From assembly GCF_014207185.1 (NCBI RefSeq), contig NZ_JACHCP010000002.1, forward strand, positions 124,001-188,000: a DNA stretch of 64,000 nt, given 5' to 3'. Below are positions 27,363 through 36,723 of this stretch, one piece after another (the first letter of the stretch is position 1; each line of letters begins with the position of its first letter). Source of the DNA: Rhodanobacter sp. A1T4 (GTDB taxonomy: Bacteria > Pseudomonadota > Gammaproteobacteria > Xanthomonadales > Rhodanobacteraceae). Both the position numbers and the translations under genes were made by a program. The notes below the pieces were generated by a model. It was not told the origin of the DNA. It saw nothing but the letters and a program-made list of their open reading frames with translations, and did not search any database.

Positions 27363-28292
27363 ATGGACCTGGCCAGTGCTTCCAGCGTTCTGCGCCTGCT
27401 CGCGGATCCGACGCGTGTCCGCCTGCTGGCCCTGCTTGAACACGAGGAGCTGACAGTCGCCGAACTGGCCGCCGTACTGCACCTGGCGCAACCGCGCGTG
27501 TCCACCCATCTGGCCAAACTGAAGGAAGCTGGCCTCGTACGTGACCGCCGTGCCGGCGTGTCGGCGTATTACCGTGCCAACAGCGAAGGCGAGGAGGCGC
27601 AGCGCAAATTGCTCGACTCGCTGCGCCAGAGCATCGACGACGCCCTGCTGCGCGAGGACGCCGCGCGCCTGCCCGCTGTTCTGGCGCAACGAGCTGGCAC
27701 CGAGGGCTGGGCCGACACCGTGGCTGGCGACATGGAACGCCACTACTCGCCCGGCCGCACCTGGGAAACGCTGGCGCGATCATTGCTGCAATTGCTGGAA
27801 ACCGGCGATGTACTGGATATCGCCTCCGGCGATGGCATCACCGCCGAACTACTGGCACCGCACGCGCATTCAATCACCTGCGTGGACTCCAGCGAACGGG
27901 TCGTCGACGCCGCCGCCAAGCGACTGCGCGCGTTCACCAACGTGCAGGTGATCCAAGGTGACATGCAGGCGCTCGATCTCGGCGAGCAACGCTTCGACCT
28001 GATCTTGATGCTGCATGCACTGACATATGCCGACAATCCCGCCCTGGCCGTGGCAGAGGCCGCTCGCGTCTTGCGCCCCGGTGGTCGCCTGCTCGCGGTC
28101 ACGCTGGGCCAGCACGACCATCGCACAGCGGTCGAACCGTTCGACCACCGCAATCTCGGCTTTCATGGCGACCAACTACGCGGTTTTGCCGATGCCGCGA
28201 AACTGGACGTGATCAGCTGTCACCAGATCAGCCGCGAGCGCAAGACGCCGCATTTCGAAGTGATCAGCCTGCTGGCGCGCAAGCCGCATTGA
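27363..28292 (+). CDS. ArsR-family regulator fused to a SAM-dependent methyltransferase domain (SahR-like)
   Basis: 309 aa. Residues about 1-95 are an ArsR/SmtB winged helix (LRLLADPTRVRLLALLE, recognition region AQPRVSTHLAKLKEAGLV). Residues about 130-300 are a class I methyltransferase fold with the SAM motif VLDIASGDGITAELLAP and the motif LHALTYADNPALAVAEAARV. No Cys-based metal site is visible in the HTH part. ArsR-methyltransferase fusions next to methionine-cycle genes are known as SahR, a sensor of S-adenosylhomocysteine. Position directly before metH (72 bp) fits that role, but the ligand here is inferred. An upstream palindrome is the likely operator. Confidence 0.82.
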   Translation: MDLASASSVLRLLADPTRVRLLALLEHEELTVAELAAVLHLAQPRVSTHLAKLKEAGLVRDRRAGVSAYYRANSEGEEAQRKLLDSLRQSIDDALLREDAARLPAVLAQRAGTEGWADTVAGDMERHYSPGRTWETLARSLLQLLETGDVLDIASGDGITAELLAPHAHSITCVDSSERVVDAAAKRLRAFTNVQVIQGDMQALDLGEQRFDLILMLHALTYADNPALAVAEAARVLRPGGRLLAVTLGQHDHRTAVEPFDHRNLGFHGDQLRGFADAAKLDVISCHQISRERKTPHFEVISLLARKPH

Positions 28293-28364
28293 TCGGCGTA
28301 CGCCAAACACCATCTTGAATACCGCTTCGCTGCACGCGAAAAAAGCAAAACGTAAGGAACCACA

Positions 28365-29456
28365 ATGAGCGCCCTGCCCTGGCTACACCCCGACCGCGTT
28401 GCCCTGCTGGAACAGGCGCTGCATCAGCGCATCCTGATCCTGGATGGCGGCATGGGCACCATGCTGCAGGCGCACGAGCTGGATGAAAGTGGCTTCCGTG
28501 GCGAGCGCTTCGAGCACGGCCACGATGGCCACGCACACGATCATGACCACGATCACCCTGGCAGCTGCGATCTGAAGGGCAACAACGACCTGCTGACCCT
28601 GACCAAGCCAGACATCATCCGTGGCGTGCATACGGCTTATCTCGAAGCCGGCGCCGACCTGGTCGAAACCAACACCTTCAACTCCACCCGCATCAGCCAG
28701 GCCGATTACAAGCTGCAACATCTCGCCTATGAGTTGAACCGCGAGGGCGCCAGACTCGCGCGCGCTGCCTGCGATGAAATGACAGCAAAAACGCCGGACA
28801 AACCACGCTTTGTGATCGGCGTACTCGGCCCGACCAGCCGCACCGCATCGCTGTCGCCCGATGTCAACGACCCAGGCTATCGCAACGTCACATTCGAAGA
28901 GCTGGCCGAAAACTATACCGAATCCACCAACGGCCTGATCGATGGTGGTGCCGACGTGATCATGGTTGAAACGATCTTTGATACCTTGAACGCGAAGGCC
29001 GCCCTGTTTGCGCTGAGCGAGTTGTTTCACCAGCGCGGCGCGCGCATGCCCGTGATGATTTCCGGCACCATCACCGACCGCTCCGGCCGCACGCTGTCGG
29101 GCCAGACAGCCGAAGCGTTCTACTACTCGGTCGCGCATGCACGTCCACTGTCGGTCGGCTTCAACTGCGCGCTCGGTGCGGAAGATCTGCGTCCGCACGT
29201 TCAGACGCTCTCCAACATCGCGCAGAGTTTCGTCAGCACGCATCCCAACGCCGGCCTGCCGAATGCATTCGGCGAATACGACGAATCACCCGAGCATATG
29301 GCCGGCGTGATCGGTGATTTCGCGCGCGACGGTCTGCTGAATCTGGTCGGCGGCTGTTGCGGCACCACGCCCGCGCATATCAAGGCGATTGCCGAGGCGG
29401 TGCGCGACTACGCGCCACGGGTCATTCCGTCTGCCACGCAAGCGGAGGCTGCGTAA
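28365..29456 (+). CDS. metH: Methionine synthase, homocysteine-binding part (separate ORF)
   Basis: The N-terminal module of cobalamin-dependent methionine synthase; it binds zinc and homocysteine and accepts the methyl group. 363 aa; AAGGA precedes the ATG. The zinc ligands are Cys268 ([13 protein letters not shown]) and Cys331/Cys332 ([12 protein letters not shown]). [10 protein letters not shown] opens the TIM barrel. A His/Asp-rich insert at 51-64 replaces a short loop found in the usual enzyme. The ORF ends with TAA at 29454, and the folate/B12 part continues in the same frame from the next codon (GTG). Together the two parts (363 + 898) equal a normal MetH of about 1,230 aa. Confidence 0.92.
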   Translation: MSALPWLHPDRVALLEQALHQRILILDGGMGTMLQAHELDESGFRGERFEHGHDGHAHDHDHDHPGSCDLKGNNDLLTLTKPDIIRGVHTAYLEAGADLVETNTFNSTRISQADYKLQHLAYELNREGARLARAACDEMTAKTPDKPRFVIGVLGPTSRTASLSPDVNDPGYRNVTFEELAENYTESTNGLIDGGADVIMVETIFDTLNAKAALFALSELFHQRGARMPVMISGTITDRSGRTLSGQTAEAFYYSVAHARPLSVGFNCALGAEDLRPHVQTLSNIAQSFVSTHPNAGLPNAFGEYDESPEHMAGVIGDFARDGLLNLVGGCCGTTPAHIKAIAEAVRDYAPRVIPSATQAEAA

Positions 29457-32153
<2,697 letters not shown>

Positions 32154-32161
32154 TCGATTCC

Positions 32162-32195
32162 AAAGCGAAGTCTGACGCTGATCAGACTTCGCTTT
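32162..32195. terminator. Strong bidirectional hairpin overlapping the end of the LAB_N gene
   Basis: A perfect 14-bp stem (AAAGCGAAGTCTGA / TCAGACTTCGCTTT) with a 6-nt loop lies between convergent metH and the LAB_N gene. The right arm contains the stop and last codons of the LAB_N gene. The T tracts are short (three), but stem length and position support a shared terminator. Confidence 0.65.
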
Positions 32196-32523
32196 CGACC
32201 ACGCCGCGACGCTTCACCTCGCGCATGTGCACGATCAGGTTGTACACCGAGACAAAGGCCGGGAAAAAATTCGACAGAATGCCGACCGAGTCGTTCTTGC
32301 CGACGATGAAATAACTCAGCAACAGTGCGCTGCCGATCACCGACAACCACCAGAACGACAGCGGCATCACCACCCGCTTCAACTTGCGCGTGTAGTACAT
32401 CTGCACAAACCAGCGGCTGGTGAACATCAGCGAGCCGATCAGGCCAACGGTTTTCCATGGCGTGATCTCGAAGCCGTGCAGCGCCGCGAGAATATGGTTG
32501 AACTCGTGCTGCAGGAATTCCAT
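32182..32523 (-). CDS. Small membrane protein with lipid A biosynthesis N-terminal (LAB_N) domain
   Basis: 113 aa from the ATG at 32523, preceded by GAGG. Three hydrophobic helices and the signatures GLIGSLMFTSRWFVQMYYT, KRVVMPLSFWWLSVIGS and FPAFVSVYNLIVHMR match LAB_N (PF07578). This domain occurs alone or ahead of lipid-modifying enzymes and is of uncertain biochemical role, possibly lipid A or undecaprenyl-lipid related. It stands alone between metH and tRNA-Val. Confidence 0.8.
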   Translation of the reverse strand: MEFLQHEFNHILAALHGFEITPWKTVGLIGSLMFTSRWFVQMYYTRKLKRVVMPLSFWWLSVIGSALLLSYFIVGKNDSVGILSNFFPAFVSVYNLIVHMREVKRRGVVESEV

Positions 32524-32632
32524 CGGGGCGGCCTCGTCAGTCAAGCGCGGCAGTTTACCAAGCCTTGGCCCCACGGATGCCCCGCACCACTCGCATCGCA
32601 GCGATCAAATGCAGGCTCAAGCACGACAAAGA

Positions 32633-32661
32633 TTGACCCGAAGCCCCTCTCCCCGTATATT
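32633..32661 (+). promoter_or_regulatory. Strong sigma-70 promoter of tRNA-Val
   Basis: TTGACC (32633-32638), a 17-bp spacer and TATATT (32656-32661), followed by a GC-rich discriminator, 14 bp before the tRNA. This pattern is typical of growth-rate-controlled stable RNA promoters. Confidence 0.75.
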
Positions 32662-32675
32662 TGCGCGCTCTCGGC

Positions 32676-32750
32676 GGGCGATTAGCTCAGCGGTAGAGCA
32701 CTGCCTTCACACGGCAGGTGTCGCAAGTTCGATCCTTGCATCGCCCACCA
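32676..32750 (+). tRNA. tRNA-Val (anticodon CAC)
   Basis: A 75-nt cloverleaf: acceptor GGGCGAT/ATCGCCC, D arm GCTCAGCGGTAGAGC, anticodon stem CTGCC/GGCAG with loop TTCACAC (anticodon CAC, reads GTG), T arm GCAAG TTCGATC CTTGC, encoded CCA (32748-32750). Confidence 0.96.
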
Positions 32751-32766
32751 CTAGATTCAACGACTT

Positions 32767-32794
32767 AGGCCACCTTCACCGGGTGGCCTTTTTC
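32767..32794 (+). terminator. Rho-independent terminator after tRNA-Val
   Basis: An 8-bp stem (AGGCCACC / GGTGGCCT) with a 7-nt loop and a T run, 17 bp after the tRNA. Just downstream the octamer GGTGTCAG occurs twice. Confidence 0.8.
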
Positions 32795-32903
32795 GTGGTG
32801 TCAGCTAGGTGTCAGAAAAGCAGAGCCGTCCGCAGGCAGCTTGGGGATCCCCGGGCGATCGCGTGATTTATGCTCACAGCACGAAGGGAAAAGGGGAAAC
32901 GAT

Positions 32904-33503
32904 ATGGGCACTGCACAGCTGAATATTTGGCTCACTTTGTGGGCAGCGATCGGTCCAATCCTGACGGGTGGAGTCGCCGCGTGGTGGGCTTGGCATAGAC
33001 ATGTTAACGATCGCGACTATCATGCTGAAGTGGATCAAAAACGCCGAGAAGAAATACGCAACGAAGCGAAAGCTGCTGCTATTCGCGAAGACAAACGCAG
33101 GCAACTCGACTGGCGGCGCCAGACCTTTATCGATTTTTTCGGTGCGTCTCACGATTTCATTTGGAAGGGTGCGGGGCAGCAGGAACCGGACGTTAGAGAG
33201 CGTCACCGTGAACGGTTTACCAAGTGTTTCGCAACCCTAATGTTGCTCGACCAAGAGCGCATAGGATTTGAAGCCATAGCCGTCTGGAACGCTTGCCATG
33301 CAATCCTCGCTGAGATGGCGGGAACGGATCAGCTAGCTATAGATACCGCGACTGCTGCGCTCAAAGAAGCGCGACAAGCTTTTGCCTCGAAAGGACAACA
33401 GCTACTTTTAGATCAGGTGCGCGGCGCCGACATAGCGCGTGAGATGGTAGCAACGGCGATTTTAAATTCACCGATAAATGGCCCAGTAATCGGCGCTCTC
33501 TAA
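32904..33503 (+). CDS. Hypothetical protein, one membrane helix and coiled coil
   Basis: 199 aa from the ATG at 32904, with AAGGGGAA upstream. One N-terminal hydrophobic helix (about 8-28, IWLTLWAAIGPILTGGVAAW) is followed by a highly charged helical stretch (about 38-75) that looks like a coiled coil, then an Ala-rich helical remainder. No family was recognised. The gene is richer in A and T than its neighbours and sits directly behind a tRNA terminator, a common place for acquired genes. It converges on the CocE-type gene, 84 bp away. Confidence 0.65.
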   Translation: MGTAQLNIWLTLWAAIGPILTGGVAAWWAWHRHVNDRDYHAEVDQKRREEIRNEAKAAAIREDKRRQLDWRRQTFIDFFGASHDFIWKGAGQQEPDVRERHRERFTKCFATLMLLDQERIGFEAIAVWNACHAILAEMAGTDQLAIDTATAALKEARQAFASKGQQLLLDQVRGADIAREMVATAILNSPINGPVIGAL

Positions 33504-33587
33504 ATCGCTCGTGGAGGGGCGACATCACCCCACCTTGAGTAGCCGTCGGCTTTAGAACTCGGCTGTCACCATCGTGAATATCACCTC

Positions 33588-35402
33588 TTATTGGGCTTTC
33601 GTTGCACTTTTGTCCGACGCCGCGATCGGCAGATAGAGTGCGCTGGGATGCGCTGCGTCGTGGTAGAGGGTTACCGTTACAGTGTGTGCATCTTTGCCGG
33701 ACTCTTCGGCGACAACACCGTTCCCGTTGTAGTTTTTCTCCAAAGACCTCGAGTTAACGGGAGCAATCACGAGTCGCAACCGACTCCCCTTGGCAATGCG
33801 CCGCGCGATGAAGGTGAAATGATCGAAGTCATAGCGCTCGATCACGCCCGGCTTTGCGAATTCAGCATTGCGCAGACTTTGGCGATAGCGCGCACGCTGC
33901 ATATCCATCGCTAGCAGCGCGCTGCTGCCATCGGCCTTGATCTCATAGACGGCGGCGGCGATATCGGTGTCCGGCTGGTCGAGCGCGATCCACACCGGAA
34001 GTTTGAAGAAGCCCGCAAGCTCGATGTCTTGTGCAAATGCTGGTGTGTGATAGACGAGAATCTTCCCGGATGAGGCAAGCAGCCCGCTAACATCAGTCAA
34101 GTTGTCCTCACTCGAATCCGTAGGATCCCATGCCCAGAATTGCGTATCGAGCGGATCGTAGACATAGTGATCGGGCTTGCTTGAACTCCCCGTCTTGGCT
34201 GCCATCAAACTGCCGGAGTTGAATACGTCGTTGGCACTGCCATTCGATGAGGTGAGATACATCGGGCGTGATTCGGCGGTGATCGCATCCAGCGAATCGG
34301 CATAGCGCCATTGTTCGGCGCCATCGCCGAGTACGTAGTAAGCAACTTTGTTCTTCAGAAAGTCGGGTTTGCTGCCGCTCTTCAGTGTCCAGTCGTACCA
34401 GTCCTTGTGTAGCTTGTTCATGTCGAGCAGGCTGGCCGGGCCGAATGTGAGACCGCCGTATTTCGCCGTTGGTGTACGCGTGCCAGCATGATCCCAGGGG
34501 CCGATGACCAAGTAGTGCTTCGCCTTCGCTGCGGACGAGCCGTACTGGAAATGCTCACGGTAGAACGACAACGCACCCGGTTGATCGCCATCGTACTGGC
34601 CGGTGATGGTCAGAATCGGCAGATCGATCTTGGCGAACTGCTGCGGTGTCGGGCTATAGCTGTCCCAGTACGCGTCGACTGCAGGATGCGCGAGCCAGGT
34701 CTGGAAGCTGGACGACGGATTGCCGACGATCGTATCCAGGTCCTTGAATGGGCGATGGCCTGAATACATTTTTTCGAACTGTGCATCCCAGAACTCGCCG
34801 TCGCCAAATATATTGTCCTGCGCGGCATGGCCGCTGGTCAGCGTGATCCACTGCATGTCGTAGGAGTAATAGATGTTGTTGAATCCCGGAAAGTCGACAC
34901 CGGGTCTCGGCGATGCGACTGGCACGATGGTGGCCAGATGCGGCGGAAATTCCTTCGCCGTTGCCCATTGATCGTAGCCGGCGTAGGAGCCGCCCCACAT
35001 CGTGACCTTGCCGTTGCAGTAGCTTTGTTTCGCCAGCCACTCGACAATTTCGGGGCTATCCTTTGCCTCCTGCAGCAGCGGCGTGAACTCGCCTTCGGAG
35101 TTGCCGCGACCACGCACATCGACAGTCAGAAACACGTAACCGTGCGCGGCGAAATACATGCCGCGCTCGTGATAGGTCTGCGAGATATACGGTGTGAGGG
35201 TAAAGATGCATGGCAGCGGATCTTTCTGACCCTGCGGATGGTATAGCGTGGCATTGAGCTTGATACCGTCATGCAGCGGTATCTTGACGCCCCACTGGAA
35301 ATCGACCGGGCCGCCTTTGTCAGCATTCGGTGCTGATAGTTCGGCAACAGAGTCAGCGGAGAACAACACAGCCAGCAGCAGAAATGCGAAACGAAGAAAC
35401 AT
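33588..35402 (-). CDS. Secreted CocE/NonD family hydrolase (X-Pro dipeptidyl peptidase S15 fold)
   Basis: A serine hydrolase exported to the periplasm or outside. 604 aa; the first about 20 residues are a signal peptide (MFLRFAFLLLAVLFSADSVA). The alpha/beta-hydrolase half has the nucleophile elbow GGSYAGY, an Asp in ITGQYDGDQ and the catalytic His in VIGPWDHAG. A C-terminal jelly-roll domain (about 400-600) is typical of this family. A very strong ribosome site (GGAGGGG) precedes the ATG. Substrates in the family range from esters to acyl-amides and X-Pro peptides; this one cannot be specified. It is divergent from the HTH regulator gene. Confidence 0.88.
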   Translation of the reverse strand: MFLRFAFLLLAVLFSADSVAELSAPNADKGGPVDFQWGVKIPLHDGIKLNATLYHPQGQKDPLPCIFTLTPYISQTYHERGMYFAAHGYVFLTVDVRGRGNSEGEFTPLLQEAKDSPEIVEWLAKQSYCNGKVTMWGGSYAGYDQWATAKEFPPHLATIVPVASPRPGVDFPGFNNIYYSYDMQWITLTSGHAAQDNIFGDGEFWDAQFEKMYSGHRPFKDLDTIVGNPSSSFQTWLAHPAVDAYWDSYSPTPQQFAKIDLPILTITGQYDGDQPGALSFYREHFQYGSSAAKAKHYLVIGPWDHAGTRTPTAKYGGLTFGPASLLDMNKLHKDWYDWTLKSGSKPDFLKNKVAYYVLGDGAEQWRYADSLDAITAESRPMYLTSSNGSANDVFNSGSLMAAKTGSSSKPDHYVYDPLDTQFWAWDPTDSSEDNLTDVSGLLASSGKILVYHTPAFAQDIELAGFFKLPVWIALDQPDTDIAAAVYEIKADGSSALLAMDMQRARYRQSLRNAEFAKPGVIERYDFDHFTFIARRIAKGSRLRLVIAPVNSRSLEKNYNGNGVVAEESGKDAHTVTVTLYHDAAHPSALYLPIAASDKSATKAQ

Positions 35403-35431
35403 GTTGATTCCCCTCCGTAGATATTCCTTGC

Positions 35432-35446
35432 CGGATAAAATATCCG
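35432..35446. promoter_or_regulatory. 15-bp inverted repeat upstream of the CocE-type gene
   Basis: CGGATA and TATCCG are separated by three A residues, 30 bp before the start codon. It lies where an operator or the -10 region would be. Its binding partner is unknown, and it does not match the palindrome in front of the neighbouring HTH gene. Confidence 0.35.
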
Positions 35447-35761
35447 ACAGACTGTGGAAAACGCGCTACTTCATACACCCCGCTTTTTCATCTCATGTCA
35501 GCGGCATGCCATCGGCCAGTACCAGCCAGCTCCTGTTCGCCGCGCTATCCCGCAGAGACTCGATTCTGCATGGTACGACGTGCCGCCCTTCAACTCTGAG
35601 AACCTTCAATACGTCGCCATCGAATAACCGCTGGTCGCTGCAAGCGAACGAATCCTTCGCTGCACCCTTTGCGCACTTCCTCTTGCGCTCTTGCAGCGTG
35701 CCGCATGACATCGGAATAGATCGCCTGAAGTGCACAGCCCCTCCTGCGATGATTTCAACGC

Positions 35762-35795
35762 TTGCCGAAAATTACCGTTGATTGAATAATTCAAT
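35762..35795 (+). promoter_or_regulatory. Promoter with overlapping 15-bp palindrome before the HTH regulator
   Basis: TTGCCG (35762-35767), a 17-bp spacer and AATAAT (35785-35790). The inverted repeat ATTGAAT-A-ATTCAAT (35781-35795) covers the -10 box. This arrangement is what an autorepressor would use; binding is inferred. Confidence 0.5.
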
Positions 35796-35822
35796 GAATT
35801 TTCAAAAACTGCAAGTAGACCA

Positions 35823-36428
35823 ATGGCACAGTCCAAGCAAATACGTGGAACCGTCGAGGATGTCGATCAGATCGCCATGCTCGCCTCGCCGACGCGTATG
35901 GAGATCGTCATGACCCTGGAAGCGTTGGCGAGTCCGACCACCGTTGCCGAATTGGCCGCCGAGATGGGGCGGCCAGCTGATGGGCTCTACTACCATTTGC
36001 GCGCGCTGGTTAGCAGTGGTTTGCTGGAGGAGCACACCGAAGCGGGCGACCAACGCTTCCAGTCGACCACACCACGAGGTCAGCGTGTGCGTCTGCGCTA
36101 CAAGCTGGGTGAGTCCGGCAATGCAAAAGCCGTTCGTCGCGTTGCCGCGGGTATGTTGCGCATGGCCGAGCGTGACTTTATCCGTGCCTCAAACCAACAC
36201 GATACGATCGTTGAAGGCCCGCGGCGCGAGCTCTGGGTAGCGCGACTCAAAGGCTGGGTCAGTGCGACAGATGTTGCCGAAATCAATCGTCTGCTCGTCA
36301 GCCTTGCCAAAATTCTGGACCGACCGCGCCCGGCGCGTGCACGCAAACTCATCGCACTGACCTGGCTGCTTGCGCCACTGGACGTAAAGCCGGCCAAGCG
36401 CAGCGCACGTGCGCCAAAAGCCAACTGA
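35823..36428 (+). CDS. Winged-helix transcriptional regulator (ArsR/HTH_20 type)
   Basis: 201 aa. The N-terminal winged helix (about 15-95) contains IAMLASPTRMEIVMTLEAL, then TTVAELAAEMGRPADGLYYH as the helix-turn-helix and a wing ending QSTTPRGQRVRL. The remainder is a helical domain without recognised ligand residues, ending in a Lys/Arg/Ala-rich tail. A palindrome over the promoter -10 suggests it represses itself, and it may also control the divergent CocE-type hydrolase gene. It has no methyltransferase domain, unlike the regulator at 27.4 kb. Confidence 0.8.
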   Translation: MAQSKQIRGTVEDVDQIAMLASPTRMEIVMTLEALASPTTVAELAAEMGRPADGLYYHLRALVSSGLLEEHTEAGDQRFQSTTPRGQRVRLRYKLGESGNAKAVRRVAAGMLRMAERDFIRASNQHDTIVEGPRRELWVARLKGWVSATDVAEINRLLVSLAKILDRPRPARARKLIALTWLLAPLDVKPAKRSARAPKAN

Positions 36429-36612
36429 GAAATCTCATCTGGCTTGCATTACCGCCATGCGCCAACATCGAAATTTCAGCGCGAAGAACCAGCTTCACTT
36501 CAAGCCGGGCAAGAAGGTATGTGGAACACAGGATGATGATCGGCACGACAAAGGGCACGGCACTACCATGGCCTTTTGTTATTTCAACAACGATCATTTC
36601 AGTTCGGTGATA
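36429..36612. other. Intergenic stretch between convergent genes, nothing recognised
   Basis: No gene is seen. A loose inverted repeat (ACAAAGG ... CCTTTTGT, 36541-36571 area) could end transcription from the HTH gene but is imperfect. Confidence 0.3.
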
Positions 36613-36723
36613 TCAAGCCAAAGCGTCCGACAGAATGGGATCCTGGCGTTTCTCTTCAGCGCGGACGTGTTCGGTCAATAGCGCAATGAATTCCCCGCGC
36701 GTCTTCCGATAAGCCGGATTCAT
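36613..36723 (-). CDS. 36-aa ORF overlapping the end of the GGDEF-EAL gene; coupled ORF or frameshifted tail
   Basis: ATG at 36723 overlaps the TGA of the large GGDEF-EAL gene (ATGA). It encodes 36 residues beginning MNPAYRKTRGEFIALLTEHV, strongly helical, ending at TGA 36613-36615. One extra C in the CCCC run at the junction would fuse it in frame to the large protein (...SSTAP-MNPAYRK...). The sequence reads like the last helix of a longer C-terminal helical domain. So it is either a translationally coupled small protein or the detached tail of a 1,255-aa protein. No good ribosome site precedes the ATG. Confidence 0.4.
   Translation of the reverse strand: MNPAYRKTRGEFIALLTEHVRAEEKRQDPILSDALA

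Noticed and set aside
28293-28364. Possible SAM/SAH or cobalamin riboswitch before metH
   Set aside because: Only 71 bp, without the conserved core sequences of these riboswitches; control more likely through the upstream regulator.
35493-35735. 80-codon minus-strand frame between the CocE-type and HTH genes
   Set aside because: No ribosome site, no family resemblance, and it lies in the shared promoter region.
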